Below, one piece after another: positions 1-8,892 of a stretch of 64,000 bases of DNA; position 1 is the first letter of the stretch, and each line of letters opens with the position of its first letter. This DNA comes from Ardenticatena maritima (GTDB lineage Bacteria > Chloroflexota > Anaerolineae > Ardenticatenales > Ardenticatenaceae). Below the pieces are notes generated by a model. The model was given only the letters and a program-made list of their open reading frames with translations, made no database searches and had not been told where the DNA came from. The stretch is taken from positions 620,001-684,000 of the forward strand of contig NZ_LGKN01000005.1 in assembly GCF_001306175.1 (NCBI RefSeq), given 5' to 3'. The position numbers and the translations under genes are program-made.

Positions 1-2179
1 CGGAAAGCCCAACGCTTTTGCCGGGCAGCCATTCGAGCGTGCCATGTTTGCCCATGTGGACGATGGCGTGGGCGCGCCACTCATCGCGCAACCAGCGGTA
101 GAGCGCGTAGTAGTAGTGGGGCGGCGGCAGGTCGGGGCGGTGGTAGATGGCGTCGGGGTCCATGCCGTAGCCGCGCGGCGGTTGCAGAACCACCAGGGCG
201 TTGCCCAAATCGAGGGCGGGCAGGCAGATGTGCCCCTCGTGGACGTAGGCGTCGCCGGGCGGTTCGCCCCATTGGCGCACGATTTCCTCGCGCTGGGCGG
301 CGGGCAGGTCGTCGAACCAGCGGCGGTACTGCTCAGCGGGAATGCGGATGACGGCGTGCGCGAGTTGCGTTTCGGTGAGGAAGGTCTCGTCGTATGAGCC
401 GCGTTCCAGCAGAGTGTGGATGAGCGTATCGCCGTCGGGGGGCAGGTTGTGCAGGGTGTAGCCGGCTTCGCGCATGGCGGCGAACAGGCGCATGAGCGAG
501 GCGGGCGAATCCAGCCCAACGGCGTTCCCCACTTTGGCGGCTTTGCCCGACGAGTTGGTCAGCACGAAGGCGATGCGCTTGTGAGCGTTCGGGGTGCGGC
601 GCAATTCAGCCAGGCGCAGCGCCAGCCCCACCACACGCGCGATGCGGTCGGGTTCGGGGGCGTAGATGGTCACGTCGAACGTGGCGGCGTCGGCACAGCA
701 ACCGCCGTCGCAAGCGGGGCGTTTTTCTTTGAACGAGATGGGCACGCCGATGATACGCCCGTCAAATTCGGGCAGGGCGACGTGCATGGCGGTATCGAGC
801 GGGTTCAAGCCGCGCGGCGCAATTTCCCATTGCCATTTGCTCACGCCGGCGGGGATGGCTTGCACCACGGGCACGTCCAGCAGGGCAAGCGCTTCCGCCG
901 ACCAATCGAGGTCGTCGGCGGCGGGTGTGGCGCTGCTCATGGCGAACGCCAGCGTGCTCAACAGCACGTCCACACGGGCGCGTCCCCATTCATCGCGCAG
1001 GAAGGTGAACGCGGCGGGAAAGCCCTCGTCATCTTGCTCGCGGAGCGAGGCGGTGAAGACGGGCAGGGCGTTCGCGCCGTGCGCTTCGATGGCGTGCACC
1101 AGGGCGTCCACAAAGTCGAGGTTGCCGCTGAGCCAGTGGGCGCGGTAGAAGAGCACGCCCACGGTGGGGCGGGCGGGGTCGAGCCAGGTGGGGGTGGGGG
1201 TGCTTTCGGGCGCGTGGGTGGGATGGTAGCACCCATGGGCGGGCAGGTCGCGCGGCGGTTCGTAGTCGTAGGTGGTCAGCAAAAAGTGGTCGGCGAGGAA
1301 GCGGAGCAGGTTCAGCATGTTTTGGCGTCCCCCGGCGTGGAGATAGGCGGCGGCGCTTTCCAGCAAGGCGGGGTCAACGGTTGAAAGGGCGGCGAGTTCG
1401 GGGTCGGGCGCGCCGGCGCCGCTCAGCAAGAGGAGCGCGGTGTCGTGGGCGCGGGCGTGTTCAACCAGCAGGGGCATGCCGGGCACACCGCCGAGGCGTC
1501 CGAGCAGGCGCACGATGATGACGCGCGCGCCGTGCAGGCGTTCGGCAATCAGCCGCTGCATGTGCGCTTCTTGCTTGATGCTGTTCAGGCTGACGGCGTC
1601 CACGCTGGGGAAATCGTCGGGCAGGAGCGGGCGCGCGGCGGCGAGCGTGAGCAGGTCGGTGTCGGCGTGGCTCAGCAGGACGATGTCGGCGGCGGGGTGG
1701 TGGGATGGGCGCGCCGAGGCGGCGGGTGTGGCGGCGGGGGTGGTTTCGCCCGTGAGCAAACGCCCGTCGTGCGTCCAGGTGTAGTAGTCGAAAACGAAAT
1801 CGGCGAGGTCGGGGGGCGGCGGCAGGTAGCCGTCGGCGGCGAGCATGGCTTCGATGTAATCGAAAATGGCGAGGATTTGCTCGCGGCTATTGACCGAGTG
1901 AAACCAGATGGGACGCCCGTCGAAGATGAGCAAAACCACGTTTGCCAGCGGGCAGGGTCCCAGACAACCGCCTTGGGTCAGGTGGACTTTGTTGCGCAGT
2001 TTGCGGCGTTCCCATTCGGTATGGTAGAGGTCGGTCGGCACGGGCGCATGCCCGCGTTCGGTATGTCCACAGCAACAGCCTGTGGCGCAGACCATGAGAT
2101 GCCCGCGGTGGTGCACGACGTTGATGAGTTTTCCATCGGGACGCAGAACGCGCGAGCGGATATAGCGTGACGGCGGCAT
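1..2179 (-). CDS. cobN: Cobaltochelatase CobN with N-terminal [2Fe-2S] ferredoxin-like domain (3' end outside window)
   Basis: Large subunit of the ATP-dependent cobaltochelatase, which inserts cobalt into the corrin ring in the aerobic-type B12 pathway; CobS/CobT or ChlI/ChlD-type partners are not in the window. The frame is open for 726 codons from the ATG and runs off the left edge. Residues about 1-110 resemble thioredoxin-like ferredoxins, with cysteines in CATGCCCGH and GGCLGPCPLA. CobN features follow: ADTDLLTLAAA near residue 145, NMLNLLRFLAD, and HMGKHGTLEWLPGKSVGL at the edge. The start has GAGGAA five bases upstream. It is the last visible gene of the B12 operon, 24 bases after cobO. 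The N-terminal ferredoxin is not part of standard CobN; it may bring an electron-transfer or metal-binding function. A magnesium-chelatase H subunit is the main alternative, but the cobO/cobC/cbiB context favours CobN. Confidence 0.9.
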   Translation of the reverse strand, partial: MPPSRYIRSRVLRPDGKLINVVHHRGHLMVCATGCCCGHTERGHAPVPTDLYHTEWERRKLRNKVHLTQGGCLGPCPLANVVLLIFDGRPIWFHSVNSREQILAIFDYIEAMLAADGYLPPPPDLADFVFDYYTWTHDGRLLTGETTPAATPAASARPSHHPAADIVLLSHADTDLLTLAAARPLLPDDFPSVDAVSLNSIKQEAHMQRLIAERLHGARVIIVRLLGRLGGVPGMPLLVEHARAHDTALLLLSGAGAPDPELAALSTVDPALLESAAAYLHAGGRQNMLNLLRFLADHFLLTTYDYEPPRDLPAHGCYHPTHAPESTPTPTWLDPARPTVGVLFYRAHWLSGNLDFVDALVHAIEAHGANALPVFTASLREQDDEGFPAAFTFLRDEWGRARVDVLLSTLAFAMSSATPAADDLDWSAEALALLDVPVVQAIPAGVSKWQWEIAPRGLNPLDTAMHVALPEFDGRIIGVPISFKEKRPACDGGCCADAATFDVTIYAPEPDRIARVVGLALRLAELRRTPNAHKRIAFVLTNSSGKAAKVGNAVGLDSPASLMRLFAAMREAGYTLHNLPPDGDTLIHTLLERGSYDETFLTETQLAHAVIRIPAEQYRRWFDDLPAAQREEIVRQWGEPPGDAYVHEGHICLPALDLGNALVVLQPPRGYGMDPDAIYHRPDLPPPHYYYALYRWLRDEWRAHAIVHMGKHGTLEWLPGKSVGLS

Positions 2180-2203
2180 GGCATTCCTCGCTGGGTTGGT
2201 TGT

Positions 2204-2767
2204 CTAAAATTCGATGCCCGGCTGGGCGCGAATCTGTTGTTCCTTGAACGGGTGTTTCACAAGCCGCATTTCGGTCACGAGGTCGGCGAATTCGATGAGC
2301 GCATCGGGGGCGTAGCGCCCTGTGATGACGAGGTGCAGCATGGGCGGTTTGTGCTCACGCAGCCAGGCGATGACGTCCTGAGTGTCGAGCCAGCCGTAGT
2401 GCAGGGGGTAGGTGAATTCGTCGAGAATGACGATGTCGTATTCGCCAGAGGTGATTTTTTGCTGGGCGAGTTGCCAGCCGTGCAGGGCGCGCGCGACGGT
2501 TTCATCCATGTCGCGGCTGGTCCAGGTGAAGCCGTCGCCCGTGGGCACGATTTCGATGCCGAGTTTGCGCGCGGCTTTGTTTTCGCCGAATGAGGCGTTT
2601 TCATGTTTGAGGAATTGCAGCATGCAGACGCGCATACCGCGCCCCCATGCACGAAAGAGGATGCCGAGCGCGGCGGTGGTTTTGCCTTTTCCGTTGCCTG
2701 TGTTCACGATGACAAGCCCTTTTTTCTTCTTGGCGGCACGGGCGGCTTGGCGTTCTGCTTCTCCCAT
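2204..2767 (-). CDS. cobO: Cob(I)yrinic acid a,c-diamide adenosyltransferase
   Basis: CobO/BtuR-type ATP:corrinoid adenosyltransferase, a cytoplasmic enzyme that transfers the 5'-deoxyadenosyl group from ATP to cob(I)yrinate or cobinamide. The 187 residues match the family length. The P-loop is the family-typical [12 protein letters not shown] near residue 24, preceded by a Lys-rich stretch (AKKKKG). The motifs [13 protein letters not shown] and VITGRYAP, also typical of CobO, are present. The gene lies 17 bases after cobC and 24 before cobN and belongs to the same riboswitch-led minus-strand operon. Nothing in the sequence suggests damage. The PduO and EutT types are unrelated folds and are excluded by the P-loop. 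Confidence 0.95.
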   Translation of the reverse strand: MGEAERQAARAAKKKKGLVIVNTGNGKGKTTAALGILFRAWGRGMRVCMLQFLKHENASFGENKAARKLGIEIVPTGDGFTWTSRDMDETVARALHGWQLAQQKITSGEYDIVILDEFTYPLHYGWLDTQDVIAWLREHKPPMLHLVITGRYAPDALIEFADLVTEMRLVKHPFKEQQIRAQPGIEF

Positions 2768-2784
2768 ACGATGCTCCTTTCGTT

Positions 2785-3873
2785 TCAGGTGGTTGTGGGT
2801 GGTGAACCAAGGTGCGCGAGCAAGCGGTCGTTTTCCTCAGGACGCCGCACAGCGATGCGGATGCAGTGGGGCAAGCCGAATGAGGCGGCGTCGCGGACGA
2901 GAAGCCCATGCGCCAGGAGACGTTGGCGCATACGGGCGCCGTTGCCGACGGGCAAGAGCAGGAAGTTGGTCGTGGTGGGGTAGGGGCTCCAGCCGACGGC
3001 GTGCAGATGGGCTTCTACGCGGCGGCGTTCGACAAGCAGGTCGGCGATGGTGTGCGCCCGCCAGTCGAGGGCGTCCAGGGCGAGCAGGGCGGCGTGTTGC
3101 GCCAGGGCGTTCACGTTCCAGGGGGGCTGGGCGGCGTAGAGCCGCGCCGCGATGTCGGGCGAGGCGAGCAGGTAGCCGAGGCGCAAGCCGGCGAGGGCGA
3201 AATCTTTGGTGAGCGAGTGCAGGACGATGGTTTGCGCGCTGGGGGCGGCTGGCTGGGAGAGGCTATCGCAAAAGGCTTCGTAGGCGGCGTCGAGCAGCCA
3301 GAGCGCATGGGGGACGGCTTGGCGCAGGTGGGCGAGCGCGGCGGGCGGCAGGTAGTCGCCCGTGGGGTTGTTGGGGTTGCAGAGCACAACGATGTCGGGC
3401 GCGAGCGCCGCCAGCCGTTTGGCGCAGGCGTCCACTCCCTCGTCCGGGGCTGGGGTGAAGGTAGCGTTGGTTGTCATGCGCCAGCCGGGGCGGGGCACTA
3501 CGTGGACGGTTGCGCCCGCCAGCGCGGCGGCGTGGGCGTATTCGCCAAAGGTGGGGGCAAGCACCGCCACGCGCTTCCCACGCGCCAGCACCTGCATGAG
3601 CAAGGCAATCAAATCGGCGGAACCGTTGCCCACGAGCACGTGCGCGGGGCTGACGCCGTGGAGCGCCGCCAACCGTCGGCGCACCGCCAGGCATTCGCGG
3701 TCGGGGTAGCGCGCCAGCAGGGGGGCGCTGAGCGCCTCGCGCAAGGCGGCGACCAGCGCGGGCGGGGGACCGAACGGGTTGATGTTCGACGAGAAGTCGA
3801 GCACGTCGTCGGGCGTCAGCCCCAGGCGGGCGAGTTCACCGTAATCGAGCGCGCCGTGTGCTACTGTGGACAT
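2785..3873 (-). CDS. cobC: Threonine-phosphate decarboxylase-like PLP enzyme of cobalamin synthesis
   Basis: Fold-type I PLP aminotransferase-family protein of the CobC/Salmonella-CobD group, which makes (R)-1-amino-2-propanol phosphate, the nucleotide-loop arm of cobalamin, from L-threonine phosphate. It has 362 residues. Visible motifs are [11 protein letters not shown] near the N-terminus, NPNNPTG (cofactor/substrate contact), LLDAAYE, and the Schiff-base lysine in [16 protein letters not shown]. Histidinol-phosphate aminotransferase (HisC) is the close alternative; the B12 neighbours (cbiB upstream, cobO and cobN downstream) decide for CobC. The ATG lies 4 bases after the stop of the vapC remnant, so the decayed toxin-antitoxin locus sits directly in front of this gene in the operon. 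Confidence 0.88.
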   Translation of the reverse strand: MSTVAHGALDYGELARLGLTPDDVLDFSSNINPFGPPPALVAALREALSAPLLARYPDRECLAVRRRLAALHGVSPAHVLVGNGSADLIALLMQVLARGKRVAVLAPTFGEYAHAAALAGATVHVVPRPGWRMTTNATFTPAPDEGVDACAKRLAALAPDIVVLCNPNNPTGDYLPPAALAHLRQAVPHALWLLDAAYEAFCDSLSQPAAPSAQTIVLHSLTKDFALAGLRLGYLLASPDIAARLYAAQPPWNVNALAQHAALLALDALDWRAHTIADLLVERRRVEAHLHAVGWSPYPTTTNFLLLPVGNGARMRQRLLAHGLLVRDAASFGLPHCIRIAVRRPEENDRLLAHLGSPPTTT

Positions 3874-3876
3874 GGG

Positions 3877-3965
3877 TCATGCCTGTGGGAGGTCGGTTTG
3901 CGCGAAGTCGTTGCCGACGCAGAGCAGCGGAAAAATGGGAACAAGGTGGGTGTGTTGAGAATCAT
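3877..3965 (-). pseudogene. vapC: Remnant of a VapC PIN-domain toxin, middle deleted
   Basis: Only about 89 bases remain. An ATG overlaps the vapB stop (ATGA), as is usual in vapBC pairs, and opens with MILNT, similar to the usual MILDT start of VapC. In another frame the segment ends with PLLCVGNDFAQTDLPQA and a stop; this closely resembles the usual VapC C-terminus (PLLFVGDDFxxTDI-type). The start and the C-terminal tail therefore survive, but roughly 110 codons of the PIN domain, including the acidic catalytic residues, are gone and the join is out of frame. No active toxin can be made. The reading of the tail is strong; the MILNT head is short and less certain. Confidence 0.75.
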
Positions 3966-4234
3966 GCGCCCTCCTCGCCGTATCCCAGAATGGCTTCCCG
4001 TTCGGCTTTGCTTGGAGCACGCCCCTGTTGTTCTTGAGGGATGTGCGGCCAGATTTCATCTTCCAAAAAAGCATACCAAAGTGCGAGGCGCTGTTGGGAG
4101 GGGATGCGTGTTGAGTGATGAGCCAGATAGAGTTGCAAAGCGTCCCGCATGATTTCAGTTTTCTTGCGTCCGCTCCGTTGTGCTGCTGCATTGAGAAGCG
4201 TTTCAACCTCCAGATTTTCAATAATGATTGGCAT
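3962..4234 (-). CDS. vapB: VapB-type antitoxin (Rv0623-like), toxin partner destroyed
   Basis: A 90-residue protein starting MPIIIENLEVETLLNAAA, the N-terminal pattern of Rv0623-type VapB antitoxins: a DNA-binding region followed by a toxin-wrapping tail. The family normally binds its own promoter and neutralises a VapC ribonuclease; here VapC is a stub, so the gene is an orphan. It has a good ribosome site (GGGAGG shortly before the ATG). It lies 42 bases after cbiB and 88 before cobC, co-directional with the B12 operon, so it is probably transcribed from the riboswitch promoter or its own. It might persist as a guard against related toxins elsewhere, or simply be decaying more slowly than the toxin. 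Confidence 0.82.
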   Translation of the reverse strand: MPIIIENLEVETLLNAAAQRSGRKKTEIMRDALQLYLAHHSTRIPSQQRLALWYAFLEDEIWPHIPQEQQGRAPSKAEREAILGYGEEGA

Positions 4235-4276
4235 AGTTCCTCCCGTTTTGCTTGCATTTATGCTTATTGTGGGGTG

Positions 4277-5257
4277 CTAGCCACCATTTTTCAGCCTTTT
4301 CACCACTACGCTGAGCAGAATCAACACCATTGCCGCGCCTCTCACACGCCCCGCCAGCATGCGCGCACGCCGTATGTGCCCCGTATCGCACGGAGTATCG
4401 CCGCCGTGCAGGGTGTACGCGCCCCGCTTGCTCAGCGTGGTGCGCAGAGCGCCCGCCATGGCCGCCATGGGATGCCCCGCGTTGGGGCTGGGGGTGTGGC
4501 GGGCTTCACGCCGCCAGGTGCGCCAGGTGTGGCGTGGACGCCCTGAGACAAGCACGAGCAGCAGGGCGGTGAGGCGCGAGGGCAAGAGGTTCAGCAGGTC
4601 GTCCAGGCGGGCGGCGGGTTTGCCGAACCATTCGTAGCGCGGGGTGCGGTAGCCCCACATGGCGTCGGCGGTGTTGGCGGCGCGATAGCCCCAGGCGGCG
4701 GGCAAGCCACCGAGCAGATACCACGTCAGCGGGGCGAGCACGCCGTCGCTCAGGTTTTCCGCCAGGCTTTCCACCGTCGCCATGGCGACTTCGGTGGCGG
4801 TGAGCGTGTCGGTCTCGCGGCTGACGAGGTGCCAGCCGAGCAGATGGCGGGCGCGGGGCAAATCGTCATCAAGAAGCGCGTTTTCGACAGCGGCGACGGC
4901 TTGGTCGAGAGCGCGGGCGGCGAGGGCTTGTTTGAGCGCTGCTATTTCGGCGATGGTGCGCAGAGGGGGCGGCAGGCGTTCGATGCCGCGCGCCGCGCCG
5001 ACGGAGACGCCCAGCACGCCCAACAGGGCGACTGCGCCGGCGGCGATGTCGCCCACGGGTGAGGAGGGCAGGCGGGCGCGCAGGCGGGTTTCCAGGGTGT
5101 GGGCAAAACGCCCCAGCCAGGCCACCGGATGCAGACGGTTGGGAAGTTCGCCCAGCAACTGGTCGAGCAGGAGCGCCGCCAGGGCAACAGCGGCGCGCTG
5201 GTTGTGTGGCAACAAAAAACCCGCCCAAGGGCGGGAAATGCGCGAATTGGTCTTCAC
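4277..5257 (-). CDS. cbiB: Adenosylcobinamide-phosphate synthase CbiB
   Basis: Polytopic inner-membrane enzyme (CbiB in Salmonella, CobD in Pseudomonas) that attaches the aminopropanol arm to adenosylcobyric acid. The family signature LLLDQLLGELPNRLHPVAWLG-type N-terminus, the WHLVSRETDTLTATEVA stretch and LSDGVLAPLTWYLLGGLPAA are visible, as is the MWGYRTPRYEWFGKPAARLDD segment. A longer open frame reaches 5527, but it runs through the B12 riboswitch. GTG at 5257 is chosen because AAGGGGGG lies a few bases upstream, giving 326 residues, near the family norm. TTG codons at 5215 or 5212, after the intrinsic terminator, are alternatives without an obvious ribosome site. First gene of the B12 operon. 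Confidence 0.88.
   Translation of the reverse strand: MKTNSRISRPWAGFLLPHNQRAAVALAALLLDQLLGELPNRLHPVAWLGRFAHTLETRLRARLPSSPVGDIAAGAVALLGVLGVSVGAARGIERLPPPLRTIAEIAALKQALAARALDQAVAAVENALLDDDLPRARHLLGWHLVSRETDTLTATEVAMATVESLAENLSDGVLAPLTWYLLGGLPAAWGYRAANTADAMWGYRTPRYEWFGKPAARLDDLLNLLPSRLTALLLVLVSGRPRHTWRTWRREARHTPSPNAGHPMAAMAGALRTTLSKRGAYTLHGGDTPCDTGHIRRARMLAGRVRGAAMVLILLSVVVKRLKNGG
5214..5235 (-). terminator. Intrinsic terminator downstream of B12 riboswitch
   Basis: On the minus strand, CCCGCCC-TT-GGGCGGG is followed immediately by six T residues. It lies 60 bases past the aptamer and is probably its expression platform, ending transcription when cobalamin is bound. With the GTG start preferred for cbiB, the hairpin falls inside the first 15 codons. 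Confidence 0.8.
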
Positions 5258-5294
5258 GCTCGCCCCCCTTTCCGCGAAGGTGGTACACGAGCAC

Positions 5295-5416
5295 GGTACA
5301 GGCGGAGTATCGGGCTTCACGCTCGCGGGCGTGTTACCGTTGCGGGACAGCGCCGGACTTTCACCGGTCTTCCTCCATTGTGCGCCGCGCATCCGGGCGA
5401 CTGGCGCACCTGTACC
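5295..5416 (-). promoter_or_regulatory. Cobalamin (AdoCbl) riboswitch
   Basis: The closing stem pairs GGTACAGG (5409-5416 on the plus map) with CCTGTACC (5295-5302). Between them, read on the minus strand, is the diagnostic B12 box region AGTCCGGCGCTGTCCCGCAA, preceded by GACCGGTGAAAG and followed by GTGAAGCCCGATACTCCGCC. These match the conserved core of class I cobalamin aptamers. The next gene is cbiB and the operon is cobalamin synthesis, so this is a feedback switch that acts in cis to turn the operon off when B12 is plentiful. A typical intrinsic terminator follows. Confidence 0.95.
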
Positions 5417-5447
5417 GGGCGGTGTGTGGTTGTCAAAGGTGAGGGGC

Positions 5448-5475
5448 ATTGTAGGAAAGTGCGCCCAAGAGGCAA
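5448..5475 (-). promoter_or_regulatory. Sigma-70-type promoter of the B12 operon
   Basis: Minus strand: TTGCCT (5470-5475), a 16-base spacer, then TACAAT (5448-5453). It lies about 30 bases before the riboswitch aptamer, the expected place. Confidence 0.6.
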
Positions 5476-5496
5476 ATAGGGCGTTTTGCCGTATGC

Positions 5497-5524
5497 TTGC
5501 TTTGCCCCCTAAGTGGGATACAAT
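5497..5524 (+). promoter_or_regulatory. Sigma-70-type promoter before amaP
   Basis: Plus strand: TTGCTT (5497-5502), a 16-base spacer, then TACAAT (5519-5524), about 40 bases before the ATG at 5566. It is back-to-back with the B12 operon promoter and probably drives the four co-directional genes to 10602. Confidence 0.55.
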
Positions 5525-5565
5525 CAAAACATGAACTTCAATGAACGCCAGGAGGCGTACCGGTT

Positions 5566-6132
5566 ATGAATGCGCTCAATCGTTTTTTGGCTGTGCTGGC
5601 TTTGCTCAGTTTTATCATTTGCGCGCTGGCGATGGCGCTGGGCGTGTGGGCTTTGCAGATTGGACCCGTCGCCGATTTTGTGCGCCAATGGGTGAGTGAT
5701 TTCATTCTCTTGCTGGCGCAACTCCCAACGTCGCAGCGGGCGACGGTGAGCGGCTTTTTCCTCCTGTTAGGGTTGGTGGCGTTTGTCCTCCTCGTGCTCG
5801 ATTTGCGCCCCGCGCCGTCGAAAGAGGTGCTCTTGCCCGTGCGTTCCAGCGAAGGGGGCGAAACGGTTGTGTCCGCCAGTGCGGTGACTCGCCGCTTGAA
5901 GTTTGCCATTGACCAACTGGATGATGTGGTGGATGTGGACGCCGTGCTGAAGCCCAAGGGCGACGGCGTGGAAGCCTATCTCATTGTGCGCACGCGCCCC
6001 AACATTGACGTTCCCATGAAAGACGCCGAAATCAAGCAGGTGGCGCGCCAAGTGCTGGAAGAGCAGGTTGGCGTGAAGGTGAAGAAACTGGTGGTGAACA
6101 TTGACCACTCGCCGTTTGAAGAAGAAGCCTGA
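5566..6132 (+). CDS. Alkaline-shock membrane anchor AmaP-like protein
   Basis: A 188-residue membrane protein with two predicted transmembrane helices (about residues 7-29 and 58-80) and a C-terminal soluble domain of about 100 residues resembling the Asp23/DUF322-AmaP family ([20 protein letters not shown], then [13 protein letters not shown] and VKKLVVNID). In Firmicutes AmaP holds Asp23 at the membrane and is linked to cell-envelope stress; here no Asp23 gene is adjacent, so the role is inferred. GGAGG lies just before the ATG. It is first in a four-gene run, 14 bases before the cyclophilin gene. Confidence 0.75.
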   Translation: MNALNRFLAVLALLSFIICALAMALGVWALQIGPVADFVRQWVSDFILLLAQLPTSQRATVSGFFLLLGLVAFVLLVLDLRPAPSKEVLLPVRSSEGGETVVSASAVTRRLKFAIDQLDDVVDVDAVLKPKGDGVEAYLIVRTRPNIDVPMKDAEIKQVARQVLEEQVGVKVKKLVVNIDHSPFEEEA

Positions 6133-6146
6133 AATGGAGCCTGGGC

Positions 6147-6644
6147 ATGAAACAGTATCGCCGCTATCCCGACATGGTGATTGACCCCACGAAACAGTAC
6201 GAAGCGGTTATCCGCACCAACAAAGGGGCGTTCCGCATTCGGCTCTTTGCCGACGCCGCCCCCAAAACCGTCAACAACTTCGTCTTTCTGGCGCGTGACG
6301 GCTTTTACAATGGGGTTACGTTTCACCGTGTCATCCCCAACTTTGTCGCGCAAGGGGGCGACCCGACCGGTACCGGTCGGGGAGGACCTGGTTATCGGTT
6401 CGAGGACGAAGTGCGCGGCAACCCGCACCGCCACGAACGAGGGGCGGTCAGCATGGCCAACGCGGGACCGAATACGAACGGCTCGCAGTTTTTCATCGTG
6501 TACACACCCCAGCCGCACCTCGATGGACGCCATACGGTCTTTGGGAAGGTCATCGAGGGGATGGATGTTGTGGATAGGCTGGAAGTTGGGGATGTGATGG
6601 AAGAAGTGCTCATTGAAGAATGCGACCCCGCGCCCAACGCCTGA
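6147..6644 (+). CDS. Cyclophilin-type peptidyl-prolyl cis-trans isomerase
   Basis: A 165-residue cyclophilin that catalyses proline isomerisation during protein folding. Without a signal peptide it is likely cytoplasmic. The core motifs are intact: [19 protein letters not shown] (catalytic Arg and Gln), [34 protein letters not shown]. The length is the minimal bacterial PpiB type with a 20-residue N-terminal extension. Its 3' end overlaps the start of the next gene by 25 bases, suggesting translational coupling. Confidence 0.95.
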   Translation: MKQYRRYPDMVIDPTKQYEAVIRTNKGAFRIRLFADAAPKTVNNFVFLARDGFYNGVTFHRVIPNFVAQGGDPTGTGRGGPGYRFEDEVRGNPHRHERGAVSMANAGPNTNGSQFFIVYTPQPHLDGRHTVFGKVIEGMDVVDRLEVGDVMEEVLIEECDPAPNA

Positions 6645-8869
6645 GCCTCAACGGGCGTGCCTGGCGATTTGGTGAAGCGCCGCCCCAGCCGCTCGCTTTC
6701 ACCGACGACGACCGGGCGCATGTCGCCGTCTGGCGCACGGCGCAGGTGCCCGGTCATGTGCAGGCTGATTTGCTTGACCACCACCTGCTCCCCGACCCCG
6801 ACGTTGCCGATGGCGCACACCGCGCCGCCTGGGTGGAAACCCGCGATTGGTGGTACACGTGCGCCATTGACCTCGCCCTCGAACCGCACCAGCGTGCCTT
6901 TGTGCGCTTCGATGGGCTGGATTACATAGCCGATGTTTGGTGGAACACGCACCGCGTGACGCGCCACATTGGGCAGTTTGTGCCCGCGCATCTCGAACTC
7001 ACGCCCTTTCTCCCCCGCGATGGACGCTCCCACACCCACACGCTCGCCGTGCGTTTCTGGGGACCCCACGCCTGGCCTGAACCGCGCTGGTCGTGGCTCG
7101 ACCGCCTTTGGAAGCCGATAGCGCGGCGATTGCACCGTCCCCCCGAAAGCCTGTGCGCCTACCATCCGCGCTTGGGGCATGTGCGTTGCCAGATGAGTTA
7201 CGGCTGGGATTTCGCCCCGCGCCTGCTTGCTTTCGGGCTTTGGGATGATGTCCACCTCATCACTACCGGCAGCGTGCACCTGCGCAACGTCTGGGTGGAC
7301 GGCAACCCCAACGCCCCATGCGCCTGGCTCGAACTGGACGCCGCCCGCCCGGAGCGTGTGCGGCTGGAACTGCGCTGGCAGGTGGTGGGCGAACCGCAGA
7401 CGCTGGAAGGCGTGACCGCCGTGGTCAACCTGCATCCGGGGCGGCAGCGCGTGCCCGTGCGGTTGCCTATCACCCAACCGCGCCTCTGGTCTCCGTGGGA
7501 CATTGGGACGCCCACACGCTACGCCCTGCATGTGCGTGTTTTCGACGGCGACGGCGAAAGCGACGCCCGGCATACAACGTTTGGCTTGCGCCGGCTGGTG
7601 TGGGATGGGTGGCGTTTGCAGGTCAACGGGACGCCGTTTTTTATGCGCGGCGTCAATTGGGTGCCCGCCGACCTGCTTTACGGGCGGCTTACCCGCGCCG
7701 ACTACGAACCGCTGGTGCGCGGTATCCGCGACGCCAACGCCAACATCGTGCGCGTGTGGGGGGGCGGTCTGCGTGAAAAACGCGCCTTCTATGATGTGTG
7801 CGATGAACTGGGCTTGCTCGTCTGGCAGGATTTGCCGTTCGCCTGCGCCTTCCTCGACCGCTTTCCGCGCGACCGCGCGTTTCTTGACCTTGCCGAAACC
7901 AGCGCCGCCGCCATTGTGCGGGCGGTGCGTGGGCATCCCTCGGTCGCGCTCTATTGCGCCGGCAACGAATACGGTCCGCGCCGCAACGCGCCGCTGGTGA
8001 AGCGTTTGCGGCGCGCTGTTCAGCGGGAAGACCCCACCCGTCCCTTCAAACCGCCCTCGCCGTCCGCCGGCGAATCGCACCAGTGGCTGGTTTGGCATGG
8101 GTTTGCGCCCCTCACCACCTACACCACCGACAACGCCCAAATCATCAGCGAAGCCGGCTTGCAAGCCTTGCCGTCGCTTGACACCTGGCGGCGCGCCGAA
8201 CCCGACGCCCCCATTTGGCCCCCCAATCCCGCCTGGGTGCGCCGCTACGGCGAATGGAACAAAGCCGAGCGGTACGTGCGCGCCTGGCTAGGGGGGCGCA
8301 TGCCCCGCTCCGCCGAAGAGGCGGTGCTGGCGAGCCAGCAGGCGCAGGCGTGGGGGGTGCAACTGGTGGTGGAACATCAGCGCCGCCGCAAAGCGGAAGC
8401 CGCAGGCGTTCTCATCTGGCAGTACAATGAACCGTGGCCGGCTATCTCGTGGGCGCTCCTTGACCATGACGGGCGCCCCAAAGCCGCCCTCAAACGTCTG
8501 GCGCGGCTCTACGCTCCCGTTGCCCCCGCGCTCGATGTGCCGCCCGCTGCCTACGCGCGCGGCGACACCTTGCGCGGCACGGTCTGGGTGGTGAACGATA
8601 CCCCACACCCGCTGGATAACCTGCGCGTGCGTATTCTGGAAGGGGGGCGCGTGCGTCACGAAACCACATGCACCGCCTTGCCGTCGGCAGCGACACCGGC
8701 GTGGCGGTTCACCCTCACCCTGGACGAACCGGTCTGGCGCATCGAACTTTGGCGGGGCGAACAGGTGCTCACGTGGGAAATGTACGACCTGCGGCGTGTG
8801 GACATGGGGGCGGTGCCGCCGGCTTATCGCTTGCGCCGTTTCGTGGCAAAATTGGTCATGCGCTTCTGA
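6620..8869 (+). CDS. Glycoside hydrolase family 2, beta-mannosidase-like
   Basis: A 749-residue GH2 enzyme with the usual order: N-terminal jelly-roll (to about 190), Ig-like domain (about 200-310), TIM barrel (about 320-600) and a C-terminal beta domain. In the barrel, [16 protein letters not shown] and [20 protein letters not shown] are typical of the beta-mannosidase/exo-glucosaminidase branch. The acid/base Glu is in CAGNEYG and the likely nucleophile in [11 protein letters not shown]. No signal peptide is seen, so the substrate is probably an imported mannoside or glycoside. The ATG overlaps the cyclophilin gene by 25 bases. Substrate choice between mannoside and other beta-glycosides cannot be fixed from sequence. 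Confidence 0.88.
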   Translation: MRPRAQRLSLNGRAWRFGEAPPQPLAFTDDDRAHVAVWRTAQVPGHVQADLLDHHLLPDPDVADGAHRAAWVETRDWWYTCAIDLALEPHQRAFVRFDGLDYIADVWWNTHRVTRHIGQFVPAHLELTPFLPRDGRSHTHTLAVRFWGPHAWPEPRWSWLDRLWKPIARRLHRPPESLCAYHPRLGHVRCQMSYGWDFAPRLLAFGLWDDVHLITTGSVHLRNVWVDGNPNAPCAWLELDAARPERVRLELRWQVVGEPQTLEGVTAVVNLHPGRQRVPVRLPITQPRLWSPWDIGTPTRYALHVRVFDGDGESDARHTTFGLRRLVWDGWRLQVNGTPFFMRGVNWVPADLLYGRLTRADYEPLVRGIRDANANIVRVWGGGLREKRAFYDVCDELGLLVWQDLPFACAFLDRFPRDRAFLDLAETSAAAIVRAVRGHPSVALYCAGNEYGPRRNAPLVKRLRRAVQREDPTRPFKPPSPSAGESHQWLVWHGFAPLTTYTTDNAQIISEAGLQALPSLDTWRRAEPDAPIWPPNPAWVRRYGEWNKAERYVRAWLGGRMPRSAEEAVLASQQAQAWGVQLVVEHQRRRKAEAAGVLIWQYNEPWPAISWALLDHDGRPKAALKRLARLYAPVAPALDVPPAAYARGDTLRGTVWVVNDTPHPLDNLRVRILEGGRVRHETTCTALPSAATPAWRFTLTLDEPVWRIELWRGEQVLTWEMYDLRRVDMGAVPPAYRLRRFVAKLVMRF

Positions 8870-8892
8870 ACCCGACGCCTGAGAACCAGACC

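Noticed and set aside
3877-4257. A 126-codon minus-strand open frame overlapping vapB.
   Set aside because: Most of it is an out-of-frame shadow of vapB without protein-like composition. Only its last 20 codons are meaningful, as the surviving VapC tail.
5258-5527. Upstream extension of cbiB to 5527.
   Set aside because: The extra 90 codons are the translated riboswitch and leader; no similarity to CbiB and no ribosome site at 5527.
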